Shown here: positions 31,387 through 40,256 of the stretch, piece by piece
Position numbering within the stretch: the stretch's first letter is position 1
How the letters are laid out: each line of letters opens with the position of its first letter
DNA from: Caproiciproducens sp. CPB-2
Lineage (GTDB): Bacteria; Bacillota; Clostridia; Oscillospirales; Acutalibacteraceae
NCBI RefSeq assembly: GCF_036287215.1
Contig: NZ_CP142860.1
Location: 3,038,001-3,102,000 of the forward strand
Length of the DNA stretch: 64,000 nt
Direction of reading: 5' to 3'
Position numbers and translations under genes: made by a program
Notes under the pieces: model-generated
What the model was told of the DNA's origin: nothing
What the model saw: only the letters and a program-made list of their open reading frames with translations
Database searches by the model: none

Positions 31387-31715
31387 CCGAGAAGCTCCGC
31401 GACTCTCAGGCCGAGCTCGTAGCTGTTCCGTTCGGACAAAAGCACCGGGAGGTCGAGCTGGCGCGCTTTTTCCAGCGCCTCCGCGTCAAACGGCGCGGAA
31501 TCGGTCAGGATGATGCAGGCGGCGTCCTTCAGGGAGGCCACCGCCACCGCGTTGATGTTGCCCATGACCGTGAGCCACGCGGCGTTTTCGGGCAGCCGGG
31601 ACATGACCCAGCTGAGCAGGTCGCCGGTATACCCCCCCGTTACCTCCCGGAAAAGGCTTTCCCGTCCCGCTAAAATCTTCAGTGAAAGCTTTTCCGCAAG
31701 CTCTTTTACCGTCAT
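31383..31715 (-). CDS. DRTGG-domain protein (second copy)
   Basis: 110 residues resembling the DRTGG domain: MTVKELAEKLSLKILAG at the start, VTGGYTGDLLSWVM as the family-name region, and a C-terminal strand-helix pattern. The domain is a small ligand-binding module found in HPr-kinase-like, CBS and phosphotransacetylase proteins. A related gene heads this cluster (33464-33811); the pair brackets the hydrogenase-like protein. The start ATG 31715 follows GGAGGAG and overlaps the stop of the upstream gene. Confidence 0.8.
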   Translation of the reverse strand: MTVKELAEKLSLKILAGRESLFREVTGGYTGDLLSWVMSRLPENAAWLTVMGNINAVAVASLKDAACIILTDSAPFDAEALEKARQLDLPVLLSERNSYELGLRVAELLG

Positions 31716-33022
31716 GATTTTTTCTCCTCCTCGTCGCTCAGCAGCGGGAATGTTCCCATGGACGACAGGGCGTCGGCGACGTTTTTGATTTCCTTCCTCA
31801 TGATGAAAATGCACTGGTTCTTCTTCGCAAATCCGCGGACAATGTCCTCCGCCAGCGCACGGCAGGTCGGCGCGCCGCAGGAGCCGCAGTCCAGGCCCGG
31901 CAGCTCCTCACAGATTTCATCGATTTCCGCCATCATCCTGAGCGCCTCGTTCATATCGTCGGAAAGCTTCAGCACGGGGGTGAACAGCAGGTTTTTCTGC
32001 CACTTCATGCCGCCCGGGATCCGCCCGTCGATATGGTTCTGCGAAACGGGCAGATACCGGCGCAGGCGCTGGAGCCTCGCCTTCGCCACATAGGCGTTTT
32101 CCACGCACAGCACGCCGCCGACGCAGCCGCCCGAGCAGGCGTTCAGCTCGATAAAGTTCAGCTCGCGGATCTTTTCGTCCTCCAGCTCCTCCAGCACGCG
32201 GATCACGTTTTCGATTCCGTCCGCGGCCAGATATTTGTCGTTGAGCAGCGCGGAGGACTCTCCCCCGCTGGAAGCCCAGCCGACGCCGATGATCCCCGAG
32301 CGGGCGAGGGGTTCCACGGTTTTCAGGTTTTCCATCGCGGCGGCAAGCTTCGCGAAGATTTCGCTGATGGCGATCGCGCCGTCCACCTCGGACTTTTTAC
32401 AGCTGATCGGCATCCGGATGGCCGTGACCTTGGCCGGACAGGGCGTGATGAAAAAAGCGCCGATCTGGCTGCGGGGCAGCCCGGTCTTTTTCATCGCCTC
32501 GCGTTTCGCGATGCGCGCGGCCGTCTCCATGGGCGAGTTGAGCTGGAGCACGTGGGAGCAGAGGTCGGGAAACCGCACGCGGATGAGCCTGACCACGGCG
32601 GGGCAGGCGGAGCTGATCACCGGTTTTTCCAGCTTCCCCTCCTGCATCAGCTTTCTGGTGACCTCGGAAACCAGCTCGGCGCTGCGCGAAACCTCAAACA
32701 CCTCGTCGAACCCGATGTCCTTTAACCCAGTCAGAACGATGTCGATGTCGTCCAGATTGTTGAACTGGCCGTAAAGGGTCGGCGCGGGCAGGGCGATCTT
32801 ATATTTGAAATTCTGAATCATGTCGAGGCTGTCCGATTTTGCTTTTTTCGCGTGGTGCGGGCAGACCCGGATGCACTCGCCGCAGTCGATGCAGCGTTCC
32901 GAAATAATCCTGGCCTTGCCGCCGCGCACGCGGATAGCCTCCGTCGGGCAGCGTTTGATGCAGTTGGTACATCCCATGCATTTATCCTTGTCCAGCGTAA
33001 CCGAATGGAAAAACTGGTTCAT
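31712..33022 (-). CDS. Sensory-type [FeFe] hydrogenase-like protein
   Basis: 436 residues: two N-terminal [4Fe-4S] clusters (C15/18/21/25 and C44/47/50/54), a hydrogenase large-subunit domain with L1 SSACP (C140), L2 TPCPAK (C195) and L3 NACSGGC (C296, C300), and a C-terminal Cys-rich Fe-S domain (LDCGSCGAPTC). All four ligands for the [4Fe-4S] part of the H-cluster are kept, but the proton-transfer Cys before the L1 ligand is Ala. That fits putative sensory hydrogenases of groups C/D, not H2-producing enzymes. No PAS domain is fused. The start ATG 33022 lies 11 bases after the anti-sigma-like gene. Confidence 0.88.
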   Translation of the reverse strand: MNQFFHSVTLDKDKCMGCTNCIKRCPTEAIRVRGGKARIISERCIDCGECIRVCPHHAKKAKSDSLDMIQNFKYKIALPAPTLYGQFNNLDDIDIVLTGLKDIGFDEVFEVSRSAELVSEVTRKLMQEGKLEKPVISSACPAVVRLIRVRFPDLCSHVLQLNSPMETAARIAKREAMKKTGLPRSQIGAFFITPCPAKVTAIRMPISCKKSEVDGAIAISEIFAKLAAAMENLKTVEPLARSGIIGVGWASSGGESSALLNDKYLAADGIENVIRVLEELEDEKIRELNFIELNACSGGCVGGVLCVENAYVAKARLQRLRRYLPVSQNHIDGRIPGGMKWQKNLLFTPVLKLSDDMNEALRMMAEIDEICEELPGLDCGSCGAPTCRALAEDIVRGFAKKNQCIFIMRKEIKNVADALSSMGTFPLLSDEEEKKS

Positions 33023-33032
33023 GATTCCCACC

Positions 33033-33467
33033 TCACTGTTTCTTCTTCGCAAGCACCGTCATGTGCAGGGTGGTCCCCTTGCCCACCTTTGTGTCAATTT
33101 CCATGGTATCGCTGCATTTTTTCATGTTGCTCATGCCCATGCCGGCGCCGAAGCCCAGCGCGCGCACATTGTCGGGCGCGGTGGAGTAGCCCTCGCGCAT
33201 GGCAAGGTCAATGTCCCTGATGCCGGGGCCGTGATCGGCAAGGATCATCTCTATTTTTTCCGGGCTGATCTCCACATGCGCCTTCCCGCCCCCCGCGTGG
33301 ATCACCATGTTGATTTCCCCTTCATACATGGCGATGGCGACGCGGCGGATGGCGTCCGGGTCGTACCCGATCTGTTTCAGCTTATGTTTCACGTCGCTCG
33401 ACGCTTCGCCCGCGCGGGTGAAATCATCCCCCGGCACAATGTAATCGAAAGAAAGGGTGTTGTTCAA
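33033..33467 (-). CDS. RsbW/RsbT-like ATP-binding protein
   Basis: A 144-residue anti-sigma-type HATPase: N-box AIAMYEGEINMVIHAGGG, G1 ADHGPGI, and FGAGMGMSNMKKCSD with a C-terminal GKGTTLHMTV strand. This is the serine-kinase fold of RsbW/SpoIIAB. No sigma factor or STAS partner is adjacent; the neighbours are a DRTGG protein (4-base overlap upstream) and the sensory hydrogenase, suggesting an H2/redox signalling set. Confidence 0.87.
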   Translation of the reverse strand: MNNTLSFDYIVPGDDFTRAGEASSDVKHKLKQIGYDPDAIRRVAIAMYEGEINMVIHAGGGKAHVEISPEKIEMILADHGPGIRDIDLAMREGYSTAPDNVRALGFGAGMGMSNMKKCSDTMEIDTKVGKGTTLHMTVLAKKKQ

Positions 33468-33811
33468 CTTTTACAGCCCCCACTTAAACCATTTGTATAC
33501 AGCAGGCCGCAGGCAGTAAACATTCTGTGCTGTGTTTTGAGCAGGGTGATCTCCTTTTGCCGGGCAAGCTCGACGACGTCCGGCGCCGGCTGTTTTCCGC
33601 GGACAAAAACCACACAGCGCATATCCATCATCTCGGCGGTGCGGATGGCTTGGGGATTGTTCAGCCCGGTCAAAAGCACCGACTGGTCCTTGACGAACGC
33701 CAGCACATCGCTCATCATATCGCTTCCGCAGGCTGTTTTCACTTCCGCATTCAGATCTCCCGCCGTAATGATTTCCGCGTCCAGAATGGAAACCATATCG
33801 TTTACCGTCAT
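33464..33811 (-). CDS. DRTGG-domain protein (first copy)
   Basis: 115 residues, MTVNDMVSILDAEIITAG at the start, then CGSDMMSDVLAFVKDQSVLLTG, a domain pattern similar to the gene at 31383. It is first in the signalling operon. The SD GGGAGUG precedes ATG 33811, and a sigma-A promoter is 70 bases upstream. The function is unknown; small-ligand sensing is inferred from the domain. Confidence 0.8.
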   Translation of the reverse strand: MTVNDMVSILDAEIITAGDLNAEVKTACGSDMMSDVLAFVKDQSVLLTGLNNPQAIRTAEMMDMRCVVFVRGKQPAPDVVELARQKEITLLKTQHRMFTACGLLYTNGLSGGCKS

Positions 33812-33878
33812 TCAAATCACTCCCGAAAATTGATTTTATGTACAATAATTTCTGTCTCTTCATCTGATTTATAGGTAT

Positions 33879-33906
33879 ATTATAGCATAAATCATTCATT
33901 TGGCAA
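33879..33906 (-). promoter_or_regulatory. Promoter of the hydrogenase signalling operon
   Basis: TTGCCA (33906-33901), a 16-base spacer and TATAAT (33884-33879) on the minus strand. Confidence 0.7.
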
Positions 33907-33968
33907 CAAAAGAATCCGCTGCCCGCAAACCCAGGCGCAGCGCGGGTTTATTTAATTTCTACACATCA

Positions 33969-33997
33969 TTGACTTCAACTAACTAAAGCGATATAAT
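33969..33997 (+). promoter_or_regulatory. Promoter of serC-serA
   Basis: TTGACT (33969-33974), a 17-base spacer and TATAAT (33992-33997), 62 bases before serC. Confidence 0.75.
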
Positions 33998-34059
33998 TAT
34001 TAATTATATCTACCATATGGCAGAACGCCATAAATTTTTAGATGGAGGTTGCGCTTAAA

Positions 34060-35145
34060 ATGAAACGTGTCTACAACTTTTCCGCAGGTCCCTCAATGCT
34101 GCCCGAACCTGTACTGCGCCGTGCGGCTGCAGAAATGCTGGATTATGAGGGCAGTGGGCAATCCGTGATGGAAATGTCCCATCGATCTAAAATCTACGAG
34201 GGAATCATCTGTTCCGCGGAAAGTTTGCTTCGTGAAGTAATGAACATTCCCGGCAATTACAAAGTTCTCTTTTTACAGGGCGGTGCTTCCTCCCAATTCG
34301 CAATGGTCCCGATGAACCTGATGACCAAAAGCAACAAGGCCGACTTTGTCCTGACCGGACAGTGGGCGACAAAAGCGTATCAGGAGGCGGCCCGCTACGG
34401 TACGGCCAACGTGGTCGCTTCTTCCAAGGATAAAACCTTCAGCTACATCCCCGAACTGAATCCGGACACCTTTACAAAGGACGCCGATTATTTTCATATC
34501 TGCCTGAACAACACGATTTACGGAACAAAATTTCATCAGCTGCCGGAAACCGGAAACGTTCCCCTGGTCGCGGACATTTCCTCCTGCATCCTGAGCGAGC
34601 CGATCGACGTGAGCAAATTCGCGCTGCTTTACGCCGGCGCGCAGAAAAACATGGCCCCGGCGGGCCTGACCGTGGTGATCATCCGCGAGGACCTGATCGG
34701 CCGCGCCATGGACATTACCCCGACCATGTTCAACTACAAAACCCACGCGGACAACGGCTCCATGTTCAACACGCCGCCGTGCTACTGCATCTATCTGTGC
34801 ATGCTGGTGCTCGACTGGATCAAAAACACCGTCGGCGGGCTGGACGAAATGAAGAAGATCAATGAGAAAAAAGCGGGAATGCTTTACGATTTTTTGGACA
34901 GCTCAAAGCTGTTTCGGGGAACCGTCGTCGCGAAGGACCGCTCCCTGATGAATATTCCGTTTATCACCGGCAGCGACGAGCTGGACGCAAAATTCGTCAA
35001 GGAAGCCGCCGCACACGACTTTGTCAATATCAAGGGGCACCGCTCCGTCGGCGGAATGCGCGCCTCGATTTACAACGCAATGCCTGTTGAGGGCGTCGAA
35101 AAGCTGGTCCGGTTCATGGGCGAGTTTGAAAAGAACAACCTGTGA
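34060..35145 (+). CDS. serC: Phosphoserine aminotransferase
   Basis: A 361-residue class V PLP aminotransferase making phosphoserine from 3-phosphohydroxypyruvate. It has NFSAGPSMLPEPVL at the start, QGGASSQFAMVPMN, and the PLP lysine K196 in YAGAQKNMAP. The start was set at ATG 34060, ten bases after GGAGG; an in-frame ATG at 34042 lies within the SD region. It is followed by serA 42 bases later, giving two steps of serine synthesis in one operon; serB is not here. Confidence 0.96.
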   Translation: MKRVYNFSAGPSMLPEPVLRRAAAEMLDYEGSGQSVMEMSHRSKIYEGIICSAESLLREVMNIPGNYKVLFLQGGASSQFAMVPMNLMTKSNKADFVLTGQWATKAYQEAARYGTANVVASSKDKTFSYIPELNPDTFTKDADYFHICLNNTIYGTKFHQLPETGNVPLVADISSCILSEPIDVSKFALLYAGAQKNMAPAGLTVVIIREDLIGRAMDITPTMFNYKTHADNGSMFNTPPCYCIYLCMLVLDWIKNTVGGLDEMKKINEKKAGMLYDFLDSSKLFRGTVVAKDRSLMNIPFITGSDELDAKFVKEAAAHDFVNIKGHRSVGGMRASIYNAMPVEGVEKLVRFMGEFEKNNL

Positions 35146-35187
35146 AGCGCTTCAAGCTTTCAAAATACGAAATGTAGGTGAACAGAT

Positions 35188-36366
35188 ATGTATCAGATAA
35201 AATGCCTGAATAAGATTTCGGAGGTCGGCACCGGCCGCTTTGATGAAAACTACTGCTGCGGCGAAACCGTGGAAAACCCGGACGCCATTTTGGTGCGCTC
35301 CGCTTCCATGCACGACATGGAGCTTCCGAAAAGCCTGCTCGCCATCGCGAGGGCGGGCGCGGGCGTCAACAATATCCCGCTGGACAAGTGCAGCGAGCGG
35401 GGCATTGTTGTGTTCAACACGCCCGGCGCAAACGCAAACGCGGTCAAAGAGCTTGTGCTGGCCGGACTGCTTCTCTCCTCCCGCAGGATCTTCCCCGCCA
35501 TCGAGTGGGCCAAAACGCTGAAGGGCAAGGGCGACGAAGTGGGAAAGCTGGTCGAAAAAGGAAAGGGCGCGTTTGTCGGCCCTGAAATCGGCGGAAAAAC
35601 ACTCGGCGTCGTCGGCCTCGGGGCAATCGGCATTCTGGTTGCCAACGCGGCCAAAGGCCTCGGCATGGAGGTTTACGGCTACGACCCCTACCTTTCCGTG
35701 GACGCGGCCTGGGGCCTTTCCCGCTCCATCCGGCACGCCCGCACCCTTGACGAAATTTACACCTCCTGTGACTATATCACGGTGCACGTCCCGCTGACGC
35801 CGGACACAAAAGGCATGATCAACGCGGAATCCATTGCGAAGATGAAGGACGGCGTACGGCTTCTGAACTTTGCGCGCGGGGACCTTGTGGTGTCTCCGGA
35901 CGTCCTTTCCGCCCTGGAATCCGGCAAAGTCTCGGCTTACGCGACCGACTTCCCGAGCGACGACATGCTCGGCGCAGACGGCGTGATCGCCATCCCCCAT
36001 CTGGGCGCTTCCACTCCGGAATCGGAGGACAACTGCGCGCGCATGGCCGCCGGAGAGCTGATGGAATATCTGCAGAACGGCAATATCAAAAACTCCGTAA
36101 ATATGCCCGCGGTCTCCATGCCGCGCGACTGTTCCTCCTGCTCCATCCGCATCTGCATCCTGCACCGCAACATTCCGAACACCATCAGCCGCCTCTCCGG
36201 CGCGCTGGCGGAAAGCGGCATCAACATTGAAAATATGCAGAGCAAATCCAAGAAGGATTATGCTTATACCATCCTCGACGTAACCGGGGACGTGAAAGAG
36301 ACGACCGCCGAGCATATCGAGAATTTCCCCGAGATCATCCGGGTAAGGATTCTCCGGGAAGGCTGA
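35188..36366 (+). CDS. serA: D-3-phosphoglycerate dehydrogenase
   Basis: A 392-residue D-2-hydroxyacid dehydrogenase with C-terminal ACT domain (about 320-392, NTISRLSGALAESGINIENM). The Rossmann motif is GVVGLGAIG (140-148), catalytic R230 (NFARGD) and H271 (IPHLGAST). The usual catalytic Glu motif (DVFE-x-EP) is replaced by TDFPSDD (253-259), a variant I associate with this clostridial subgroup. The ACT domain suggests serine feedback. A linker with Cys pairs (RDCSSCSIRIC) joins the domains. The SD is TAGGTG. Confidence 0.94.
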   Translation: MYQIKCLNKISEVGTGRFDENYCCGETVENPDAILVRSASMHDMELPKSLLAIARAGAGVNNIPLDKCSERGIVVFNTPGANANAVKELVLAGLLLSSRRIFPAIEWAKTLKGKGDEVGKLVEKGKGAFVGPEIGGKTLGVVGLGAIGILVANAAKGLGMEVYGYDPYLSVDAAWGLSRSIRHARTLDEIYTSCDYITVHVPLTPDTKGMINAESIAKMKDGVRLLNFARGDLVVSPDVLSALESGKVSAYATDFPSDDMLGADGVIAIPHLGASTPESEDNCARMAAGELMEYLQNGNIKNSVNMPAVSMPRDCSSCSIRICILHRNIPNTISRLSGALAESGINIENMQSKSKKDYAYTILDVTGDVKETTAEHIENFPEIIRVRILREG

Positions 36367-36399
36367 TGATATTCCACTCCCTCCGACGCATTTTTTATG

Positions 36400-36481
36400 A
36401 AACTCCTTCAGTCAGGCTGCGCCTGCCAGCTCCCTCGAAGAGGGAGCCAAAAAAGGAGAAGCGACTTTATCAACAGACTGA
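36400..36481 (+). repeat. Dispersed double-hairpin repeat, copy c
   Basis: Follows serA. Core CAGGCTGCGCCTG (one base differs from copy b), second hairpin GCTCCCTC/GAGGGAGC, then a tail ending TTTATCAACAGACTGA that aligns with copy b. Confidence 0.85.
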
Positions 36482-36515
36482 AAGGACCGCTGAGAAATCT
36501 CAGCGGTCCTTCTTC
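36482..36515. terminator. Bidirectional terminator between serA and nagA
   Basis: A perfect 13-bp stem (36482-36494 with 36499-36511), loop of four, with T-rich sequence on the plus side. Confidence 0.8.
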
Positions 36516-36528
36516 GTCTATTTTGTTC

Positions 36529-37665
36529 TTACCGGTTATCCACCGCGATTTTTCCGCGGGCGACCACCATTTTAATATTCAACTCGGAGTCCAGCACAAC
36601 CAGGTCGGCGTACTTGCCCGCTTTGATGCTTCCGATCTTATCTTCTTCATGGATTTCCCACGCGGGGTTCAGGGTAGCCGCCTGAACGGCCTGCAGGAAG
36701 GGGATGCCGAAACCGACCAGATTTTTGAGCTCCTGATGAAGGTTTGTGGTGGAGCCCGCCAGCGTACCGTCTTCCAGCCTGGCCGCGCCGTCTTTCACAT
36801 AAACCGTCTGCCCGCCGAGGTCGGACACCCCGTCCGGCTGTCCCGCCGCGCGCATGGAATCGCTGATGACGACAACGCGGTCTTTCCCGAGGATTCCGAA
36901 CGTGATGCGAAGCACCGCAGGGTCAATATGCAGACCGTCGCAGATAATCTCCGCGGTGACGCGGCCGTCGTCGAACACGGCGCCGACCACGCCCGGCTCC
37001 CGGTGGGTCAGACCCGGCATGGCGTTGTAAAGGTGGGTAACGTGCGAAACGCCCAGCTCAAACGCGCGCCTCGCGGCCGCGTAGTCCGCGGTCGTATGCG
37101 CGATGGACACGGTGCAGAGCTTAGAAGCCCCGCGGATGAATTCCTCCGCGCCGGGACACTCGGGGGCAATATCCACCAGCTTGATGATCCCGCCGTATGT
37201 ATCGTAAAGGTTTTTGAACTCTGTAAAGTCAGGATTCTTTACATGCTCGCCCGCCTGCGCGCCCTTGCGGTGGATGGAAATATAGGGCCCTTCCATATTG
37301 ACGCCGGCAATCGCCGCGCCCTCGGGCGGATGAACCATGCATTCCCGGACGCTTTTTAGCGCGCGGGCAATCCCCTCGTGGGAAACGGTCATCGTAGTCG
37401 GGCAGAAGGAAGTGACGCCCTCCCGCACCAGCTTCTTACACATTTTCGCAAGGCCCGCAGGGTCCGCGTCACAGGTGTCCGCGCCCACGCACCCGTGGAT
37501 ATGGATATCCACAAAGCCCGGCACAATCACGCATCCGGAAAAATCATACTCCTCTTTTCCGGAAAGGCCCGGCCCGATGGAGGAAATTTTATCCCCCTCC
37601 AACGCAAGATCGGCATTGCACAAATGAAAACTGTCGTCCACAATTTTCGCATTTTTCAGAATCAT
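36529..37665 (-). CDS. nagA: N-acetylglucosamine-6-phosphate deacetylase
   Basis: A 378-residue amidohydrolase removing acetate from GlcNAc-6-P. Metal/active-site motifs are DIHIHG (H55, H57), MEGPYIS, IAHTTAD, THLYNAMPG, EIICDGLHI and ISDSMRAAG with the catalytic Asp. It completes the route fed by murQ and nanE 25 kb away; nagB is not in the window. Monocistronic with its own promoter. The SD is AGAGGTG. Confidence 0.96.
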   Translation of the reverse strand: MILKNAKIVDDSFHLCNADLALEGDKISSIGPGLSGKEEYDFSGCVIVPGFVDIHIHGCVGADTCDADPAGLAKMCKKLVREGVTSFCPTTMTVSHEGIARALKSVRECMVHPPEGAAIAGVNMEGPYISIHRKGAQAGEHVKNPDFTEFKNLYDTYGGIIKLVDIAPECPGAEEFIRGASKLCTVSIAHTTADYAAARRAFELGVSHVTHLYNAMPGLTHREPGVVGAVFDDGRVTAEIICDGLHIDPAVLRITFGILGKDRVVVISDSMRAAGQPDGVSDLGGQTVYVKDGAARLEDGTLAGSTTNLHQELKNLVGFGIPFLQAVQAATLNPAWEIHEEDKIGSIKAGKYADLVVLDSELNIKMVVARGKIAVDNR

Positions 37666-37735
37666 CGTATTACACCTCTGCTGTATTTATTTTCCGGACC
37701 TGTCGGCAAGAAAAAATATTCTATCCTTTATTTGT

Positions 37736-37764
37736 ATTATAAACCGAAAAAATATTTTATTCAA
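37736..37764 (-). promoter_or_regulatory. Promoter of nagA
   Basis: TTGAAT (37764-37759), a 17-base spacer and TATAAT (37741-37736) on the minus strand, 70 bases before the start codon. Confidence 0.72.
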
Positions 37765-37821
37765 GGTGTTTTATAAGAACAAAAGAGCCGCCGCAAAACG
37801 GCCTCAGCGAAAAACAGTGCA

Positions 37822-37867
37822 CAAAAAACACGTCTTGATTGAGCTTTTAAAGCCGCTTCAAGACGTA
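37822..37867 (-). terminator. Terminator downstream of the large repeat protein
   Basis: On the minus strand ACGTCTTGA (37866-37858) pairs with TCAAGACGT (37838-37830) around an inner GGCTTTAAAAGC, followed by GTTTTTT. Confidence 0.75.
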
Positions 37868-37943
37868 TTTTCTTACGTTTCAGGCTATTGATTTGTGCCA
37901 TTTGCTATCGCAAATTCGTTTTGCAACGGCCCGTTTTGAGTTC

Positions 37944-38012
37944 AACTCCCCCAGTCAGGCTTCGCCTGCCAGCCCCCTCGGGGAGAGGGCCGAAAAGAAG
38001 CTGCGCGGGGCT
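37944..38012 (+). repeat. Dispersed double-hairpin repeat, copy d
   Basis: Core CAGGCTTCGCCTG at 37956-37968 with the second hairpin CCCCCTC/GAGAGGG. Its tail runs up to the stop codon of the secreted repeat protein. Confidence 0.85.
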
Positions 38013-40256
38013 TTACGAGATGCTGACGACACAGAGCTTTTGGCCCGTTTGGCCGAGAAGGGAAGCATAAATTCCCGACTGCTGGCCGGACTTGCCGATT
38101 GCGGTAATCTTGTAGAAGAAATCGTCGCCCGTGTGGCGCAGAAGCGTCACCTGGAACACGCCGCTCGTACCCGTGTTGAAGTTGATGGAAGAAGCGCCGG
38201 GGGCTGTGATTCTGAACTGATAGGACGCGTTCTTCGCAATGCTGAAATTGGAGTTGGTGTCGGATTTCAGGGCAGCCGTTGCCGCCGCGCCGACCGTAAC
38301 GACACAGACTTTTCTCCCTGCCCCGTCGGCTCCCGTCATATAGAAGCCCGAGGACTGGCCCGGCTGGCCGATCGCGGTGATCTTATAGAGAACGCTGTTG
38401 CCTTCGGTTTTCACCTTCTCGGTCTTGAACACGTTGTTGGAACCCGGGTTAAAGCTGACCGCGTCGCTGATTTTGAAGGTATAGCTTGCACCCTGCTTCA
38501 CGGTGAAGTCATTGTTGGTGTCTGATTTCGGCTCGGGAGCCGCGCCGACCGTGACGACGCAAACCTTTTTTGGCATCTGGCCCGCGCCCGCCATATAGAA
38601 GCCGGCGGACTGGCCTGCCTTGCCGATTGGGGTAATCTTATAGAAGACGCTGCTGCCTTCGGTTTTCACTTTCTCGGTCTTGAAGACGCTGTCGGAGCCC
38701 GGGTAGAAGCTGACCGCGTTGCTGATCTTGAAGGTGTAGCTTGCGCCCTGCTTCACGGTGAAGTCGTAGTTGGTATCCGACGTCGGATCGACGGCCGCCG
38801 CGATGGTGACGACGCAGACCTTCTTTGACTGGCCTTTTGCGGCCATATAGAAACCGGCGGACTGGCCCGGTTTGCCGATCGGGGTGATCCTGTAGTCGGT
38901 GTAATTGTCTTTGCTTCCTGCCTTTTCGACCTTAAAGACACCGTTGGAACCCGGGTAAAAGCTGTCCGCGTTGCTGATTCTGAAGGTATAGCTCTGGCCC
39001 ACCTTCACGGAAAAATCGGAATTAGTATCCGATTTCGGCTCGTTATCGCCCGGCTTGGCCGTAACGGTGCCTAAGGGGTATGTATAATCGCTGGCGTATT
39101 CGCTGTCCGGGAATGTAACGGACAGCTTGGTCTCTCCGCCGGTCGCGCTGACGGCCGTCACCTTATAGTAATAATGGATGCCGTCCTTTTTCTCAAACTG
39201 TACGTTAACGATTCCGTCCGTGTCCGCGGCGACTACCGGCACGCCGCCGCCCATGACGGAGAGGTCGTAGGTGTGGGACTGTCCCTGCTCCAGCGTGACG
39301 TTCTCTTCATCTTCCGTGGAAACAACCGGGAAATCGTCGTCCTCATTGGCAGTCACGTAGAAGGACGCCGTTTCTCCGCTGAAGCTGACGGTAATCAGGG
39401 TGGTCCCGGGCTCCAGCGCTTTTACCTTGTAGGTGTACTGGTTGCCGGTCTTTCCCAGAGGAGTGATCTCAACCGCACCTTCTCTGCTGGTCGTGATGCT
39501 GTGCTCAATATCGGGCAGATTGCAGGTAACCACAAAGGTGTATTCGTCGTTCACATTGCAGATGTATTGGCCGGAAGTATCAATATGCAGGATCTCGTTC
39601 TCAATCACGCTCACTGCGCAGAGCTTCTGGGGAACAAATCCGACCGCGCCCGTGTAGAGGTTCGCGGTTGTCCCGGCGTCGCCCACGGCGTCCACACGGT
39701 AATAATAATCGCCGTTCTCCTCATCGTAATCCATCAGCTCCGGATGCAGGACATCCTCGTTGTCACTTGCCAGATAGGGAAAGGAAAAGGTATCGTTGTC
39801 CTCGTAATGCAGCTTAATAATGTTGCTGCTTCCCTTTGCAAGGGAATAATCCCCTTCCACATCCGTGGTAATCGTGTAGGGGAGTTCTCCGGTACCTTCA
39901 ACCTTCAGCGTTTTGCTGACCGTTGTGCCGTCGGAAGCCGTAAAGGTCAGCGTCGCTTCGCCGTTGCCCATGGCCCCGACATCGAAATAATAGGTTCCGT
40001 TCTCCACATCCTCCAGGAAGACATCGACTACGGACGGATCGCTGGATTCTCCGGTAAGCGTCAGCGCAGGATCGCTGACGGTCGCCTCCATCCCGTAATA
40101 CATGGAATTGAGATCCAATGTTTCCAATTCGTTGAAATCGTCTGAGAAGGTAATTTGTGTCTCTTCTTCCGCCGCAAAAGCCGCCGTATTTCCGAATACC
40201 GAAAGCACAAGCGTAAGCGCCAGAATCATGCTGAACACCTGCAAGGTTTTTTTCAT
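38013..40256 (-). CDS. Large secreted protein with Ig-like region and four C-terminal repeats
   Basis: 747 residues. The signal peptide (1-29) is KKTLQVFSMILALTLVLSVFG ending at AFAA. The middle (about 30-400) consists of beta-rich, acidic, Tyr-rich segments like bacterial Ig-type domains. Residues 408-491, 492-576, 577-663 and 664-747 are four repeats of 84-87 residues. Each opens SDTN-x-(D/N)F-(S/T), contains SYTF(R/K)I, YKITPIGK-like and GQSAGFYM, and closes with a KVCVV strand holding one Cys. No LPXTG, S-layer or catalytic motif is seen. It is probably an extracellular or envelope-associated adhesin-like protein; this repeat type recurs in Clostridia but its function is unknown to me. 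No neighbour hints at a partner. Confidence 0.8.
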   Translation of the reverse strand: MKKTLQVFSMILALTLVLSVFGNTAAFAAEEETQITFSDDFNELETLDLNSMYYGMEATVSDPALTLTGESSDPSVVDVFLEDVENGTYYFDVGAMGNGEATLTFTASDGTTVSKTLKVEGTGELPYTITTDVEGDYSLAKGSSNIIKLHYEDNDTFSFPYLASDNEDVLHPELMDYDEENGDYYYRVDAVGDAGTTANLYTGAVGFVPQKLCAVSVIENEILHIDTSGQYICNVNDEYTFVVTCNLPDIEHSITTSREGAVEITPLGKTGNQYTYKVKALEPGTTLITVSFSGETASFYVTANEDDDFPVVSTEDEENVTLEQGQSHTYDLSVMGGGVPVVAADTDGIVNVQFEKKDGIHYYYKVTAVSATGGETKLSVTFPDSEYASDYTYPLGTVTAKPGDNEPKSDTNSDFSVKVGQSYTFRISNADSFYPGSNGVFKVEKAGSKDNYTDYRITPIGKPGQSAGFYMAAKGQSKKVCVVTIAAAVDPTSDTNYDFTVKQGASYTFKISNAVSFYPGSDSVFKTEKVKTEGSSVFYKITPIGKAGQSAGFYMAGAGQMPKKVCVVTVGAAPEPKSDTNNDFTVKQGASYTFKISDAVSFNPGSNNVFKTEKVKTEGNSVLYKITAIGQPGQSSGFYMTGADGAGRKVCVVTVGAAATAALKSDTNSNFSIAKNASYQFRITAPGASSINFNTGTSGVFQVTLLRHTGDDFFYKITAIGKSGQQSGIYASLLGQTGQKLCVVSIS
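38016..39035 (-). repeat. Four coding repeats of about 255 bp
   Basis: The C-terminal repeats of the secreted protein. Repeats 2 and 3 are the closest pair at nucleotide level (shared stretches around 38390-38520 and 38640-38770); repeat 4 is the most diverged. Confidence 0.85.
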
